A stretch of 64,000 nucleotides of DNA. Source: Psychrosphaera ytuae (GTDB taxonomy: Bacteria > Pseudomonadota > Gammaproteobacteria > Enterobacterales > Alteromonadaceae). The notes under the pieces were generated by a model, which was not told the origin of the DNA, ran no database searches, and saw only the letters and a program-made list of their open reading frames with translations. The position numbers were made by a program, and so were the translations under genes. The stretch covers positions 744,001-808,000 of the forward strand of contig NZ_CP072110.1 of NCBI RefSeq assembly GCF_017638545.1, given 5' to 3'. Positions within the stretch are counted from its first letter, which is position 1. The number at the start of each line of letters is the position of its first letter. Positions 8,711 to 17,610 of the stretch are shown in pieces.

Positions 8711-9844
8711 ATGCAACCTATTTCTCAACAAGTTCAGGCTCTTGACGACGCTCTCTATGATACAGTGCAAGGGATCAATATTCTGAGTGCAGTAGCCCCG
8801 CTTAATTTTCAGCAGGCTAAAAGCGCGTTCTTTGAATCCAAATTTACTCAAAATCCGGAATTTGTGTATACAGATACACGCCTCGATTGTTTCGAGAGAA
8901 AGCGCAAGCTTTTCAATCTTCCCATAGATTCGTTAGGCGATGAAGATTTAGTCACTTTCTATAAAGATGTTATTGAATCTTACGTAGATAAAATTGATCA
9001 ATTTAACTCCGTTGGCACACCTAATTTTGTCTACAACTGTTTGCGTTATTACGGTGAGCCAAACCAAAAAGACATCGCAAATGCGAAGTTTCTATTGCAC
9101 TTGCCAGGTGAGTTAGGTGAGCTTGAACAAGAGCCATTAAATGCAGAAGCTGTGGTGTCGCTTATGGGTGACTTTGCTAACCAGCACGGCTATCAGCATC
9201 AAATAGTGATTGATGACTCTATGATTGCTAATGCCTTGGTCACTGGGACAACGATTAAAGTGAACACAAATGCCAAGATCGCTTTGGTCGAAGCGCAGGC
9301 GCTTGCACACCATGAAATTGGTGTGCACTTGGTCACCACCTTGAATTCTCGCGCCCAACCTATAAGAGCTTTAAATCTGGGTAGTCCACTCAACACCATG
9401 ACGCAAGAAGGCATCGCCATCTTATGTGAATACTTAGCAGGCTGTGTGTCTTTACCTCGTCTTAAAGTACTTGCTTTAAGAGTTTTGGCCGTGGATTCAA
9501 TGTTAAAAGACAGCGACTTCAAACGCACTTTTACCATGCTGCTTGAGCAATACAGAGTAGATCCAAATCTTGCCTTCACTATTACAGCTAGGGCCTATCG
9601 AGGCGGCGGTTTCACCAAAGACTACTTGTACTTGCAAGGTCTACATAACATGCTTAACGCCTATGAAAACGAACCCAATTTTAATTATCTACTCGCTGGT
9701 AAAGTGTCGCTTGAACACTTACCGTTAATCACTCGATTAATTGATAAAGGATTTTTAAGTGCACCCAAACACATAAGTCCTGCAATTCTCAACCCTGTTA
9801 AGAATGACAAAATCAATGAGTTTATTTCACACGCGATAAGATAA
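8711..9844 (+). CDS. DUF1704 'QEGLA-motif' metalloprotease-like protein
   Basis: 377 residues. It carries the zinc-protease motif HEIGVH (HExxH) at about residue 201 and QEGIA at about residue 232, the variant of the QEGLA motif that names TIGR02421 (flavohemoglobin expression-modulating). DUF1704 is the domain of the eukaryotic MATCAP tubulin carboxypeptidases, so a peptidase activity on protein C-termini is a reasonable family-based expectation. Its bacterial substrate is unknown. It is transcribed alone, divergent from xfp. No strong ribosome-binding site precedes the ATG, but no better start exists upstream. Confidence 0.82.
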   Translation: MQPISQQVQALDDALYDTVQGINILSAVAPLNFQQAKSAFFESKFTQNPEFVYTDTRLDCFERKRKLFNLPIDSLGDEDLVTFYKDVIESYVDKIDQFNSVGTPNFVYNCLRYYGEPNQKDIANAKFLLHLPGELGELEQEPLNAEAVVSLMGDFANQHGYQHQIVIDDSMIANALVTGTTIKVNTNAKIALVEAQALAHHEIGVHLVTTLNSRAQPIRALNLGSPLNTMTQEGIAILCEYLAGCVSLPRLKVLALRVLAVDSMLKDSDFKRTFTMLLEQYRVDPNLAFTITARAYRGGGFTKDYLYLQGLHNMLNAYENEPNFNYLLAGKVSLEHLPLITRLIDKGFLSAPKHISPAILNPVKNDKINEFISHAIR

Positions 9845-10026
9845 AGCGCTTAACTAGAATTAGATTTCCTTTACCTTATTTACTGCTAGTTTCAAAAACT
9901 TGCATAGTGACTCTTGTAGGTGATGCGTAATTATAAAAAGTTGTTGGTTGTCAAATTGATAGTAAATTGACGACCCAACTTGAAAATGTTAACAATATGA
10001 AAAATATAATAATTTAATGGATTAAC

Positions 10027-11022
10027 ATGGTCTCCCTTCGACAACGGCTCACAAGCAATAAACTTCTTTTATCAATTGCCCTTTTGATTTTAATTTACGG
10101 AGTGCTAAGGGGACTTACTGCAGTTCAAACACAAACTTTTGAAACACCGGGTGAATATTTTGACTATCAAAACTATGCCGTTAGATATGTTTGTCAGGGA
10201 CAAAATGCGCCTTTTGTAATTTTTGAAACCGGCTTTGGCTCAGACTCAGAACAAACCTGGTCACCGATATTTGACAAGCTTGCAGAAAGTCCAAAGTCCT
10301 TCACAGCCTGCTATTACGACCGATTGGGTCACGGTGGCAGTGCTGACGTACCAACGGATTTTACCACCGACGACAAATCACAATTACAACAAGCCCTCAT
10401 AAAACACATCGCCAAAGACCAACCGGTCGTGTTAGTCGCCAAATCATACGGAGGAATCATTGCTAGGCGCACACTCGCTCGCAATCAACTAAATCACCAG
10501 ATAAATCTACAAAGCCTAATTTTGTTGGATTCTGCCCATGAAAACCAACATGGTATTATGCGCGGTAAACTCGACCCTATTTCTGACTCTGTCAAAAACT
10601 GGCAGTACGCCAATGCATTAGTCGGCTTTACTGCTATTAAAAACCTGTTCAAACACTACGACAATGCGACGGATAAGCGTGTAGATCATTATTATTCGAG
10701 CTTTCGCTACGCTCATGTTTTGTCTACTTACCGAAACGAAAAAGGCTTTTACACGCCACTTTCAGAATTTAACTATGACTTTGGAGACTTAAAGCTTGTT
10801 GTGCTTAGCCACGATCCCGAAGCCTATGCAAACAACCCTCGCCTTTCTGCAGTTTCCAAAGATTGGGCTGAAATGCAAGCGAGCATCGCTGCACTTTCGA
10901 AAAACTCGGTTCATATCGTCGTAAAAGGTTCTACCCACAATATGTCTGCAGACGCCCCCGATTTTATTGTGGCTAAGGTTTTAGAGTCTGTGGATGAAGT
11001 TGCAACTTTAAGGAGAAAATAA
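10027..11022 (+). CDS. Membrane-anchored alpha/beta hydrolase
   Basis: 331 residues. Residues 12-30 (KLLLSIALLILIYGVLRGL) form an uncleaved signal anchor, so the catalytic domain probably faces the periplasm. The nucleophile elbow is AKSYGG near residue 140. A probable oxyanion-hole region is FETGFGSDSEQTW and the catalytic histidine is in GSTHNMS near residue 306. The fold is typical of esterases and lipases and I cannot assign a substrate. It is a single gene separated from the QEGLA gene by 182 bases. It marks the last ordinary-looking gene before the accessory region. Confidence 0.8.
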   Translation: MVSLRQRLTSNKLLLSIALLILIYGVLRGLTAVQTQTFETPGEYFDYQNYAVRYVCQGQNAPFVIFETGFGSDSEQTWSPIFDKLAESPKSFTACYYDRLGHGGSADVPTDFTTDDKSQLQQALIKHIAKDQPVVLVAKSYGGIIARRTLARNQLNHQINLQSLILLDSAHENQHGIMRGKLDPISDSVKNWQYANALVGFTAIKNLFKHYDNATDKRVDHYYSSFRYAHVLSTYRNEKGFYTPLSEFNYDFGDLKLVVLSHDPEAYANNPRLSAVSKDWAEMQASIAALSKNSVHIVVKGSTHNMSADAPDFIVAKVLESVDEVATLRRK

Positions 11023-11154
11023 ACTTCGGGCTCCTCCACTCATTATGGTGTGATCCAGTCGGCAAATAAACTCACCAGTACTTAGTTGATTTAATGACGG
11101 ACCTGTATATTATTTATACAATCCAATTGTGTAAACAAATAATAGGGACGTTAT

Positions 11155-13269
11155 ATGAAGATCTGCAAAATCATAGTTTTTATAGTACTCGGGGTCACGC
11201 ACATAGCTCAAGCCGAAGAAATTCAACTCTGCCAAACCGATATTTATCAAAATAGAACTGAGCCGTTTTTTGAAACTGGAAAAGAAATAACGGTAGACCA
11301 ATTAACGTCTGCAATAACTCATCTTAATAAAGTTAGTCGTGCTATAGAATGTAAAAAAGATAATTCTTTATTTAAGTTAGAGTCTAGCTACAAGAGCGTT
11401 ATCACAAATCTTGAAAAAGAGATTGAGACCAAAGAGTCAAGTATTAAAAAGCTTGAAGGTAACTCTGCCAAACTTATGGAAGAGTTGCTAGATTCACCCA
11501 CTCAAGAAAAAGCAGAGGAAATAAAAGGTGTCAGGCAAACAATAGCAGAACAAGAAATGCAAATGGCTGGTTTAAAAGACAAAAAATCTTCTACCAAGCA
11601 GTCACTTGATGCACTAAACACTTCAGTAAATAAGACAAAAGTAAAACTAAATAAACTTTGTCTAATAAACAATGAGCTTAACAAAGAAAATAAGGTGAAG
11701 TGCCTAACTGCGTTGCATACTGAACTAACTCGAGAGAGGGAGAACCTAGTTGAATTCATTAGTGATGTAAAAAAATTAGAGTCAATAAGCAATGTCGTAC
11801 TTGCCGATTTAAATTCTATAGAAAAGCTAATGCCTGCGAAAATTGATCTAGAAAAATCTCCAAGCCCAAAAGAAATTCTGGATAAGTTTATTGATGACAG
11901 CGGCGTTATGAATGCTAACGCAAAAGTCATAAAAGACATACTTGATCAACGTTCAACGCAAATTGCAATATTCAGGCAAAAGCTCAAAGTGTTACAACGA
12001 AACACTAATATTGCTATTGAGATGTTAAAAGCGCCAACAATGAGTTGTAGTGTCGTGAGTGAAGTTCAAAAAAAGACTGGTTTCTTTAGTAACTCACTAG
12101 ATCCAAATATAAATGAAATTAAAGAAAAATTAACACAAGTTGAAAAAGAAATTAAAAAGAAAGACATTGAAGCTGACAATACTCTCAACAAGGAGTTTAC
12201 AGCACTTAATGAGGAATATAATTCACTTGTTACTTTAAAAATTGCTTACAACAATTTATCAACCTCAGATATTGAGTTTTGCGAAAAACTACCTCAACTT
12301 GAAGATACGGTCAAAACAACACTCAACAAAACCTATGACGACTCGTGGTTTCAGAATAAAAACCTTGAAGTTGAAATTGATGATATCGATCAACTACTAC
12401 GAGAATTAAATGGAATCATTACAAACCCGAACTCTGATCCAGTTGAGACTAGAGCCAAACGCACAAACTTTATGCAACACAGTCAACGGTTTTTTGCTAA
12501 ATATAACGCGACAGCAAGGTTTAACGTTGGTCTTGGTTTGACAATGTTCAGTACTCCCAAGCTGATGTATAACTCTTCTAATGATATTCTTCTGGAAGAA
12601 CTATTGGGACCTGATTCACCCAGCCTTTCAGTTGAAATTAATGAAATGTTGCCTGACGTTCAAGATTTAAGCCCTTCAATTGTTATCACAATGGCCTATT
12701 TAGATTTGAATCTAACGATACCCAATATAGATGAGTCTTATCAAACTATACTCCCTATCCAATCAATATCAGTGGAAGGTCCACCACCTGAAGATGGCCA
12801 ACCTGCGTTAGAACCGACTATATACCTCGCAAAATCTACCATTGACTGGCGACACAAAGTCGACTTTGATGCGAACTTAAACATAAAGGTGCTTGGGTTT
12901 CTCAGAGAAAACTATGAGCGTATACCCTGGTTCAATAAGCGCGGATGGTTTAAAGACAAAATAGCCAATTTTGATTTAAATTTTACCCGAGGTAGAACGC
13001 ATATAGAGCTAGAGCAGACTATAAACTCGGAATTAAGACAAACCACAGATTCAACTGTCAAATACGCTGATCTTGCAAGCTTTGGTTCCATATCGAATAG
13101 TAATTCGATTAATGACACTCACAGTTATAAAGGCTGGTCATTTTCATATTACGTTGCAGACCAGTTGAAGTTAGATATCTACAAAAAATGGTATGGTAAA
13201 CCACCCGAAGGATTAAAACTAATAGATGATAAGGTGTGGGGAGTTACGTTCTCATATCTATTTTTTTAA
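11155..13269 (+). CDS. Exported coiled-coil protein of unknown family
   Basis: 704 residues with a clear Sec signal peptide (KICKIIVFIVLGVTHIAQA, cleavage before EEIQ). Residues 70-300 and 340-380 are rich in Lys/Glu/Leu heptads and predict long coiled coils. The last 250 residues switch to beta-rich sequence with alternating aromatic residues and end in GVTFSYLFF, a terminal-Phe pattern seen in outer-membrane proteins. A coiled-coil periplasmic part plus a C-terminal membrane or surface domain is my inference. I do not recognise the family. The gene is AT-rich, stands alone, and is followed by a strong terminator 66 bases downstream. Confidence 0.75.
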   Translation: MKICKIIVFIVLGVTHIAQAEEIQLCQTDIYQNRTEPFFETGKEITVDQLTSAITHLNKVSRAIECKKDNSLFKLESSYKSVITNLEKEIETKESSIKKLEGNSAKLMEELLDSPTQEKAEEIKGVRQTIAEQEMQMAGLKDKKSSTKQSLDALNTSVNKTKVKLNKLCLINNELNKENKVKCLTALHTELTRERENLVEFISDVKKLESISNVVLADLNSIEKLMPAKIDLEKSPSPKEILDKFIDDSGVMNANAKVIKDILDQRSTQIAIFRQKLKVLQRNTNIAIEMLKAPTMSCSVVSEVQKKTGFFSNSLDPNINEIKEKLTQVEKEIKKKDIEADNTLNKEFTALNEEYNSLVTLKIAYNNLSTSDIEFCEKLPQLEDTVKTTLNKTYDDSWFQNKNLEVEIDDIDQLLRELNGIITNPNSDPVETRAKRTNFMQHSQRFFAKYNATARFNVGLGLTMFSTPKLMYNSSNDILLEELLGPDSPSLSVEINEMLPDVQDLSPSIVITMAYLDLNLTIPNIDESYQTILPIQSISVEGPPPEDGQPALEPTIYLAKSTIDWRHKVDFDANLNIKVLGFLRENYERIPWFNKRGWFKDKIANFDLNFTRGRTHIELEQTINSELRQTTDSTVKYADLASFGSISNSNSINDTHSYKGWSFSYYVADQLKLDIYKKWYGKPPEGLKLIDDKVWGVTFSYLFF

Positions 13270-13335
13270 TTAACAATTTATCTCACAAAAGCATAAAGGT
13301 TATGAAACTTAACAGTTACGCATCTATATAAGCAA

Positions 13336-13362
13336 AAAAGCGAACCTTAATGGTTCGCTTTT
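13336..13362 (+). terminator. Rho-independent terminator (GCGAACC hairpin)
   Basis: AAAGCGAACC-ttaat-GGTTCGCTTTT is a perfect stem with a T run, 66 bases after the coiled-coil gene. Closely similar GCGAAC hairpins close the two repeat-bounded segments at 26766 and 33005. Confidence 0.85.
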
Positions 13363-13590
13363 CTAATTATGAAATTACTCAATTAATAATTAAGCAACTA
13401 CAATTGATCCAATGATATAAGTCGTTTAATCAGAAGGAGTAATAGTCAATACTATAGGAAGCCATCATTATAATAAACCGTTTAACGAGTTGGGTGGTAA
13501 CGGCAATACTTTCTGGCGATTCTACTTCCTATTTTTATTAATGTGTATTTGAACAGCATAAGTAAAACTAATTTCGATAACAAGTCTAAA
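13363..13590. other. AT-rich intergenic stretch
   Basis: No gene is visible. AT-rich sequence follows the terminator, with a weak resemblance (AATTAATAATTAAG, 13379-13395) to the segment-end repeats found further right, too weak to call. The promoter for the small membrane protein should lie here. Confidence 0.4.
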
Positions 13591-13606
13591 GAAAGGAGGT
13601 AACAAT

Positions 13607-14179
13607 TTGGCGTTAATAGACGACGTTAAAGCAGCTAAGCATGCTTGGGGGAAATTATCTTCATTTGGAAGGCTTTTTCTCGTTCTATCTACCTTTCTCT
13701 CTCTAAATAGTATAGCCGGAATCAAACATTCAGTTATTCAGTGGAAAGGGTTCTTAAAAGATGGTTTTGAATTTTATCGCACAATACTCATTGAGCCTCT
13801 CATCGCTGCTTTTTCATCATTTGATATAAACGTTTCAGAAAGCCGTGCAAATGGCCTTACATTATTAGCCGTTATTTGTAGCTCTATTTTAAGAAGTTGG
13901 GCATATGACAGGGATTTAAAATATGAATGGAAAGATCTTACGAAAATAACGCTTATAAGCCTGACTTTATTCATTTTCTTTGCATACCCAATCATCTTCG
14001 TTAATAAGCTATACGTGGCAGGTATTTATTCTTTGATAGCTATTTTGTGCTACAAACTTTTTTTAAAAGAAGTTTTTGAAGGCTCATTTTATAAAAAACT
14101 CCACTTCTATACTCCCTATGTTGCAGCAATTATTCTCCTTTTTGTATGCGCTGCGATAAACGCGGGGTTGAACGAATAG
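13607..14179 (+). CDS. Small multi-pass membrane protein, unknown
   Basis: 190 residues starting with TTG at 13607. The start is decided by an exceptionally good ribosome site, AAAGGAGGT, 6 bases upstream. There are about four hydrophobic segments: FGRLFLVLSTFLSLNSIAG, GLTLLAVICSSILRSWA, ITLISLTLFIFFAYPIIFV with the adjoining AGIYSLIAILCYKLFL, and YVAAIILLFVCAAINAGL at the C-terminus. No catalytic motif is evident. It sits in the accessory region between unrelated genes, is not in an obvious operon, and may be an orphan member of a conflict system. Confidence 0.65.
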   Translation: MALIDDVKAAKHAWGKLSSFGRLFLVLSTFLSLNSIAGIKHSVIQWKGFLKDGFEFYRTILIEPLIAAFSSFDINVSESRANGLTLLAVICSSILRSWAYDRDLKYEWKDLTKITLISLTLFIFFAYPIIFVNKLYVAGIYSLIAILCYKLFLKEVFEGSFYKKLHFYTPYVAAIILLFVCAAINAGLNE

Positions 14180-14241
14180 TAGGTTAATCCGTCAGATAGC
14201 CAATAAGTGAAGATGAGTAGAAAAACATCTTGACGTTCTGA

Positions 14242-14465
14242 CTAGGTTTTTCCCACTTTATTCTCTAAAGTTACGTCGGCCGCCCCCGACATCAACAACA
14301 ACTGTTCATGTTCCGTCAACTGTTCAGCTACAGCTTTACCAAGATACGTCCAATACTCGATTAATTGAGTTGGTGTTTTAGGTAGTTTCTCAAGATATGC
14401 TTTCGCAGATGAAATTAAGTCATCGTCTATCTCGATGGTGGTATCGCTTTCATTTTTTTATACAT
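14242..14465 (-). pseudogene. ParD-like antitoxin with a frameshift at an A7 tract
   Basis: The frame from ATG 14465 (MYKK, preceded by AGAGGG) runs into a stop after 12 codons. Adding one A to the seven-A run at 14453-14459 joins it to an open frame reading DTTIEIDDDLISSAKAYLEK, then a conserved PTQLIEYWTYLGKAVAEQL, ending at 14242. That is the pattern of the ParD-like/DUF3423 antitoxins: a ribbon strand, a helix, then IEYW-x-LGK. Either the gene is dead by one deletion, or it is read by slippage. No toxin gene is recognisable beside it. Upstream, 14458-14601 holds an open basic stretch with no good start. The remainder of 14180-14682 is empty. Confidence 0.6.
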
Positions 14466-14682
14466 CTTTATTACCCTCTTTGATTTCAAATTTCGCTTTT
14501 AGCCTTCGGTAGTAACGCCAACACAATGGCATCTTTACTAATGCTTTAGTGATCCAACCATGACCTCCAAAGCTCTTATCTATTATATATTTTGTTGGTA
14601 ATTACCTATTGCTTTTCACGAAAAAGAGAATTGAGTTTTTTGTTTGAATAAAGACTTTTTAAAATTAAACAAAGTAGCAACG

Positions 14683-16965
14683 TTAATGATAATTGCACTG
14701 ACTAATGTTTTCTGGAAAATAGCCCTCAATATCTTTTAAAGTAGCTAGTACGTCTTTGCTACCAAAGTGCTCTGCGATTCGCCAGCAATCAACATCTTCG
14801 CCTGTATTGTTAACATAATATGTTTTCCTTGGTTCCCCTCCATTACTTAGCATTTTGTTGAATAAATCGACTTCATCCAGTTCTGCGGCCAGCATCAGTG
14901 GGGTATAACCTTTGATCGGTGCAACGTGTTCAGCATTAACATCTGCACCAACTTCAATTAATTGACTCGCAATCAATCTCATTTTTGCAATGTCGATTCT
15001 CGTATCTAGCTTCTCTGACATTAATCCAATTAATGAGTGTGACATTTGTCGAAACTTAGGGTTTGAGTTTTGAGTTAAAAGAAATTGTAGCTGATCCTCC
15101 AGAGTGAAACCCGTCATGCCTGAGTTCTCCCTCCTAATCGAATCTAACACCTCCGGAGTTAACTGCATTTGAAGAACACTGGACCAATAACGCTTTGGGT
15201 CCTTAGCTATACCAATCATCTTTATACAGGCATTCAATGCGGTTTGATTGTCAGTTAAACCTCTATTATTAACGTTTGCCCCCATAGCTAAAACTTTATC
15301 AACAATATCAGGTCTACCAGATTGAACCGCCGATATAAGAGGCTGTAGACGCTTTTTGTCAGTACAACGGTTCATAGTTTCTTCACTGTGAGGATATTCT
15401 GATAGTAGATTAAACAGAGAGTCGTCTAAAGATCTAAATGGCACCGCTCTTAAGTTTAAAGCCTCCAAAGCCATTAAAATAGCAGTATCACCTGAGCTAC
15501 TGGTAAGATTAACATTAGCACCTTGCTTTAGGAGCTTTTTGACTACATCACTTTTTTCCATTTGAGCAAACCAAACCAACTGAGGGTATGTTTTCTTCCA
15601 AGTTTCTCCAATTTTCAGCTTTCTATTCGGGTGTCGATAATCTGGTTTTATCTCATCAATATCTGTAACAACATTAATTCCAATTTTAGCCGCAATTTCT
15701 GGAGTCTTTGCTTCTGGAAACATTCCGGCTTTGGGGAAAACTTTATAAAACGAAGATCTCCAGATTTGTACTTCCCAATCTTCAATGATGTCAGAAAATT
15801 TATTCGATGATTCGCAACTTTGAACTGAAGGAATATCATAGTTGAACATCAGCAATGCGTTCTTTAAGTGTTTTAAAAAGACTTTATCCGGCTTTTCTTG
15901 GCTTGCCGCGACAACTATTGCCTCTTCAATTATATACTTTTGATTAATACCAGCTCTATATAACCCCCCATCAAAACCTAATTTATAAAGCGCATTAGCT
16001 TCTTCAAGCTGGCCATTCAAGACATACATCCTAGCTTTGTGCCACTGTACCCAATATGCAAAGTGAGATTTATGCTCTTCGGGAGATAGTTGTTGCTCAA
16101 GTTTATCTATTGCGGTTTTAAAATATTCGAATTGTCCTTCGTTTTTAACAATAGTTCGCTTCAACCCCTGTTGAATTTCTTCGACCAATGGCAGTAAATA
16201 ACTAATCCTATCCTTATAGTCTTGTTGATGTGATTGAATTAGTTGACTAAATTCATAGGTGGGCTTTGCTCCCCACGAAAACAATCGGCACTCATCTATC
16301 AACAAAGAGCTGCCTTCTTCCTTAGCTGTACGGTCAATAATTGACGCAATAAAAAGTAGTACTCTCACTTTTTGCCAGTCAATATGTTCGGGCCAAGGAC
16401 CTTGTGACCATGATTGCAGGAAGACTAATGATTGAACGTCTGGTTTATGTTCACCATCTTTCCAAGCTTTAACTTTTGCTTTGTTTTCTTTTTCCAGAGA
16501 CTTGTAAAAGGACTCCCAACCTCTTTCATTTTCTTCTAACCAATTGAGTATTTGTGATGTACAGGTTTCATGATATGAAAAGAAGACTACGCTTAATGGC
16601 TTTTTACTTGAAACTAATCTCAACGCACTATCGATTGTATTTACGACATGTTTGCTTAGTAACGTCTTACAAAGCGATAATCCTATGTCTGTTCGAGATA
16701 ATCCGTCAGCGCTAATGATTGATACATGAGTCATGTATTCCGTTAAATACCCATGAAACCCTTGCTTGAATATTGCACTAATTTCGTTGCCAAATGTTTT
16801 TGATAAGTAATCAAAAACCTCCTTGGAAAATTCATCTATCAAACGATAATCAGCGGTTTTATCCTTGGCTTTATCATCAAGATATTTATTACCAGCTTTT
16901 ACACCTAAAACCTTTGCAAAGGTTCTCAAAGTCTCTATGTGAGTTGGATACGGAAATTCAGACAT
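14683..16965 (-). CDS. Large ankyrin-repeat protein, third gene of accessory operon
   Basis: 760 residues from ATG 16965, which has GGGAG 7 bases upstream and overlaps the stop of the preceding gene by 8 bases. The longer frame to 17031 would overlap that gene by 74 bases. Residues 1-440 are a helical region with no motif I can name, and contain TPR-like helices around WHKARMYVLNGQLEEANALY. Residues 460-740 hold divergent ankyrin repeats, for example GANVNLTSSSGDTAILMALE, GANVNNRGLTDNQTALNACI and GADVNAEHVAPIKGYTPLML, each starting GA(N/D)VN. No enzyme active site is visible. Translational coupling to the HicA-like gene argues for a joint function; I infer a defence or conflict role from that and the location. 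Confidence 0.75.
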   Translation of the reverse strand: MSEFPYPTHIETLRTFAKVLGVKAGNKYLDDKAKDKTADYRLIDEFSKEVFDYLSKTFGNEISAIFKQGFHGYLTEYMTHVSIISADGLSRTDIGLSLCKTLLSKHVVNTIDSALRLVSSKKPLSVVFFSYHETCTSQILNWLEENERGWESFYKSLEKENKAKVKAWKDGEHKPDVQSLVFLQSWSQGPWPEHIDWQKVRVLLFIASIIDRTAKEEGSSLLIDECRLFSWGAKPTYEFSQLIQSHQQDYKDRISYLLPLVEEIQQGLKRTIVKNEGQFEYFKTAIDKLEQQLSPEEHKSHFAYWVQWHKARMYVLNGQLEEANALYKLGFDGGLYRAGINQKYIIEEAIVVAASQEKPDKVFLKHLKNALLMFNYDIPSVQSCESSNKFSDIIEDWEVQIWRSSFYKVFPKAGMFPEAKTPEIAAKIGINVVTDIDEIKPDYRHPNRKLKIGETWKKTYPQLVWFAQMEKSDVVKKLLKQGANVNLTSSSGDTAILMALEALNLRAVPFRSLDDSLFNLLSEYPHSEETMNRCTDKKRLQPLISAVQSGRPDIVDKVLAMGANVNNRGLTDNQTALNACIKMIGIAKDPKRYWSSVLQMQLTPEVLDSIRRENSGMTGFTLEDQLQFLLTQNSNPKFRQMSHSLIGLMSEKLDTRIDIAKMRLIASQLIEVGADVNAEHVAPIKGYTPLMLAAELDEVDLFNKMLSNGGEPRKTYYVNNTGEDVDCWRIAEHFGSKDVLATLKDIEGYFPENISQCNYH

Positions 16966-17173
16966 AGTTGCGCTCCCTGCAAATAATGGTTCTAATATCG
17001 TTGGAGAAATTTTTAAATGCTCTTCTATCACTTGGTGATGAAGGTACTGTTATTTTCTTTCCATTTGGGGTTATCAAAGCCCCATGCTTTTTTCTATTAA
17101 TAAATCGCCAGCCTATTTTACACATTCTGGTAACTAATTTATTTATATCTTTATCGCTACTGTATTTTTTCAT
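16958..17173 (-). CDS. HicA-like small protein (dsRBD-fold mRNA interferase-like)
   Basis: 71 residues from ATG 17173. The frame extends to a GTG at 17197, but that region is occupied by a hairpin. The pattern INKLVTRMCKIGWRFINRKK, then HGALITPNGKKITVPSSPSD and a closing helix, follows HicA toxins: helix, then a beta strand with the catalytic His (here KKH at about residue 30), then K-x-hydrophobic-P. No HicB antitoxin is next to it. Instead it is flanked upstream by a Gly-rich peptide gene and overlaps the ankyrin-repeat gene by 8 bases. Whether it cleaves RNA, or only binds it as part of the complex, is open. Confidence 0.6.
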   Translation of the reverse strand: MKKYSSDKDINKLVTRMCKIGWRFINRKKHGALITPNGKKITVPSSPSDRRAFKNFSNDIRTIICRERNYV

Positions 17174-17182
17174 AAATAAATA

Positions 17183-17203
17183 GAGGGCGTTTAACACGCC
17201 CTC
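17183..17203 (-). promoter_or_regulatory. Hairpin between the Gly-rich peptide and HicA-like genes
   Basis: GAGGGCGT-tt/aa loop-ACGCCCTC is a perfect 8-bp GC-rich stem with a 5-base loop, 9 bases after the peptide stop codon and 9 before the HicA-like ATG. On the minus strand it is followed by TATTTATTT, a weak T-rich tail. It could act as a partial terminator or mRNA-processing site that makes the first gene more abundant than the next two. Confidence 0.6.
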
Positions 17204-17212
17204 GCTTCCTTC

Positions 17213-17368
17213 TTATTTACCACCTTTTACTGGCGCATTCCCACGACCACCACCAGACTTACCACCTGTTGTGCTGGGCCAGTTGCCGCCCGGTCCCGGA
17301 TGTGAAGAAGGGCCACGATTATTACCAGAGCTTTGATTTGAGTTATTTGATACTGTTACTAATGACAT
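17213..17368 (-). CDS. 51-residue Gly/Ser/Pro-rich peptide, first gene of ankyrin operon
   Basis: Starts at ATG 17368 with AAAGGTG 7 bases upstream and ends at TAA 17213. The sequence begins MSLVTVSNNSNQSSGNNRGP and continues with PGPGGNWPSTTGGKSGGGRG and a basic NAPVKGGK tail. It has no hydrophobic segment, so it is not a signal or membrane peptide; it looks intrinsically disordered. Codons are used consistently in this frame and the ribosome site is good, which argues it is real despite its size. It leads the operon with the HicA-like and ankyrin genes. A function cannot be read. A GG-K ending could suit a conjugated or proteolysed substrate, which is speculation. Confidence 0.65.
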   Translation of the reverse strand: MSLVTVSNNSNQSSGNNRGPSSHPGPGGNWPSTTGGKSGGGRGNAPVKGGK

Positions 17369-17610
17369 TGTTAATCACCTTTTGTTTTCCGTCCGACATT
17401 GGACGATCCCAACTTTAACTAACAACTCAGATGTTCGCGGTAATCCATGTGGCGGAAAAATTTCATTTTTTACAATTTCAATAAAAACAATGGCTTATGA
17501 CTTCCTCTTGGCCATTCATTTAGAATCAATAAGCTTTCTAGCAAGCTTCTAGTACAGTTTCAAACCGTTTCTAGCTACTATTATCTATGACGTTCTTTAA
17601 AGGCATAAAC

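Noticed and set aside
16965..17031. Longer start for the ankyrin protein (MIEEHLKISP)
   Set aside because: It would overlap the HicA-like gene by 74 bases and has no ribosome site; the ATG at 16965 has GGGAG at good spacing.
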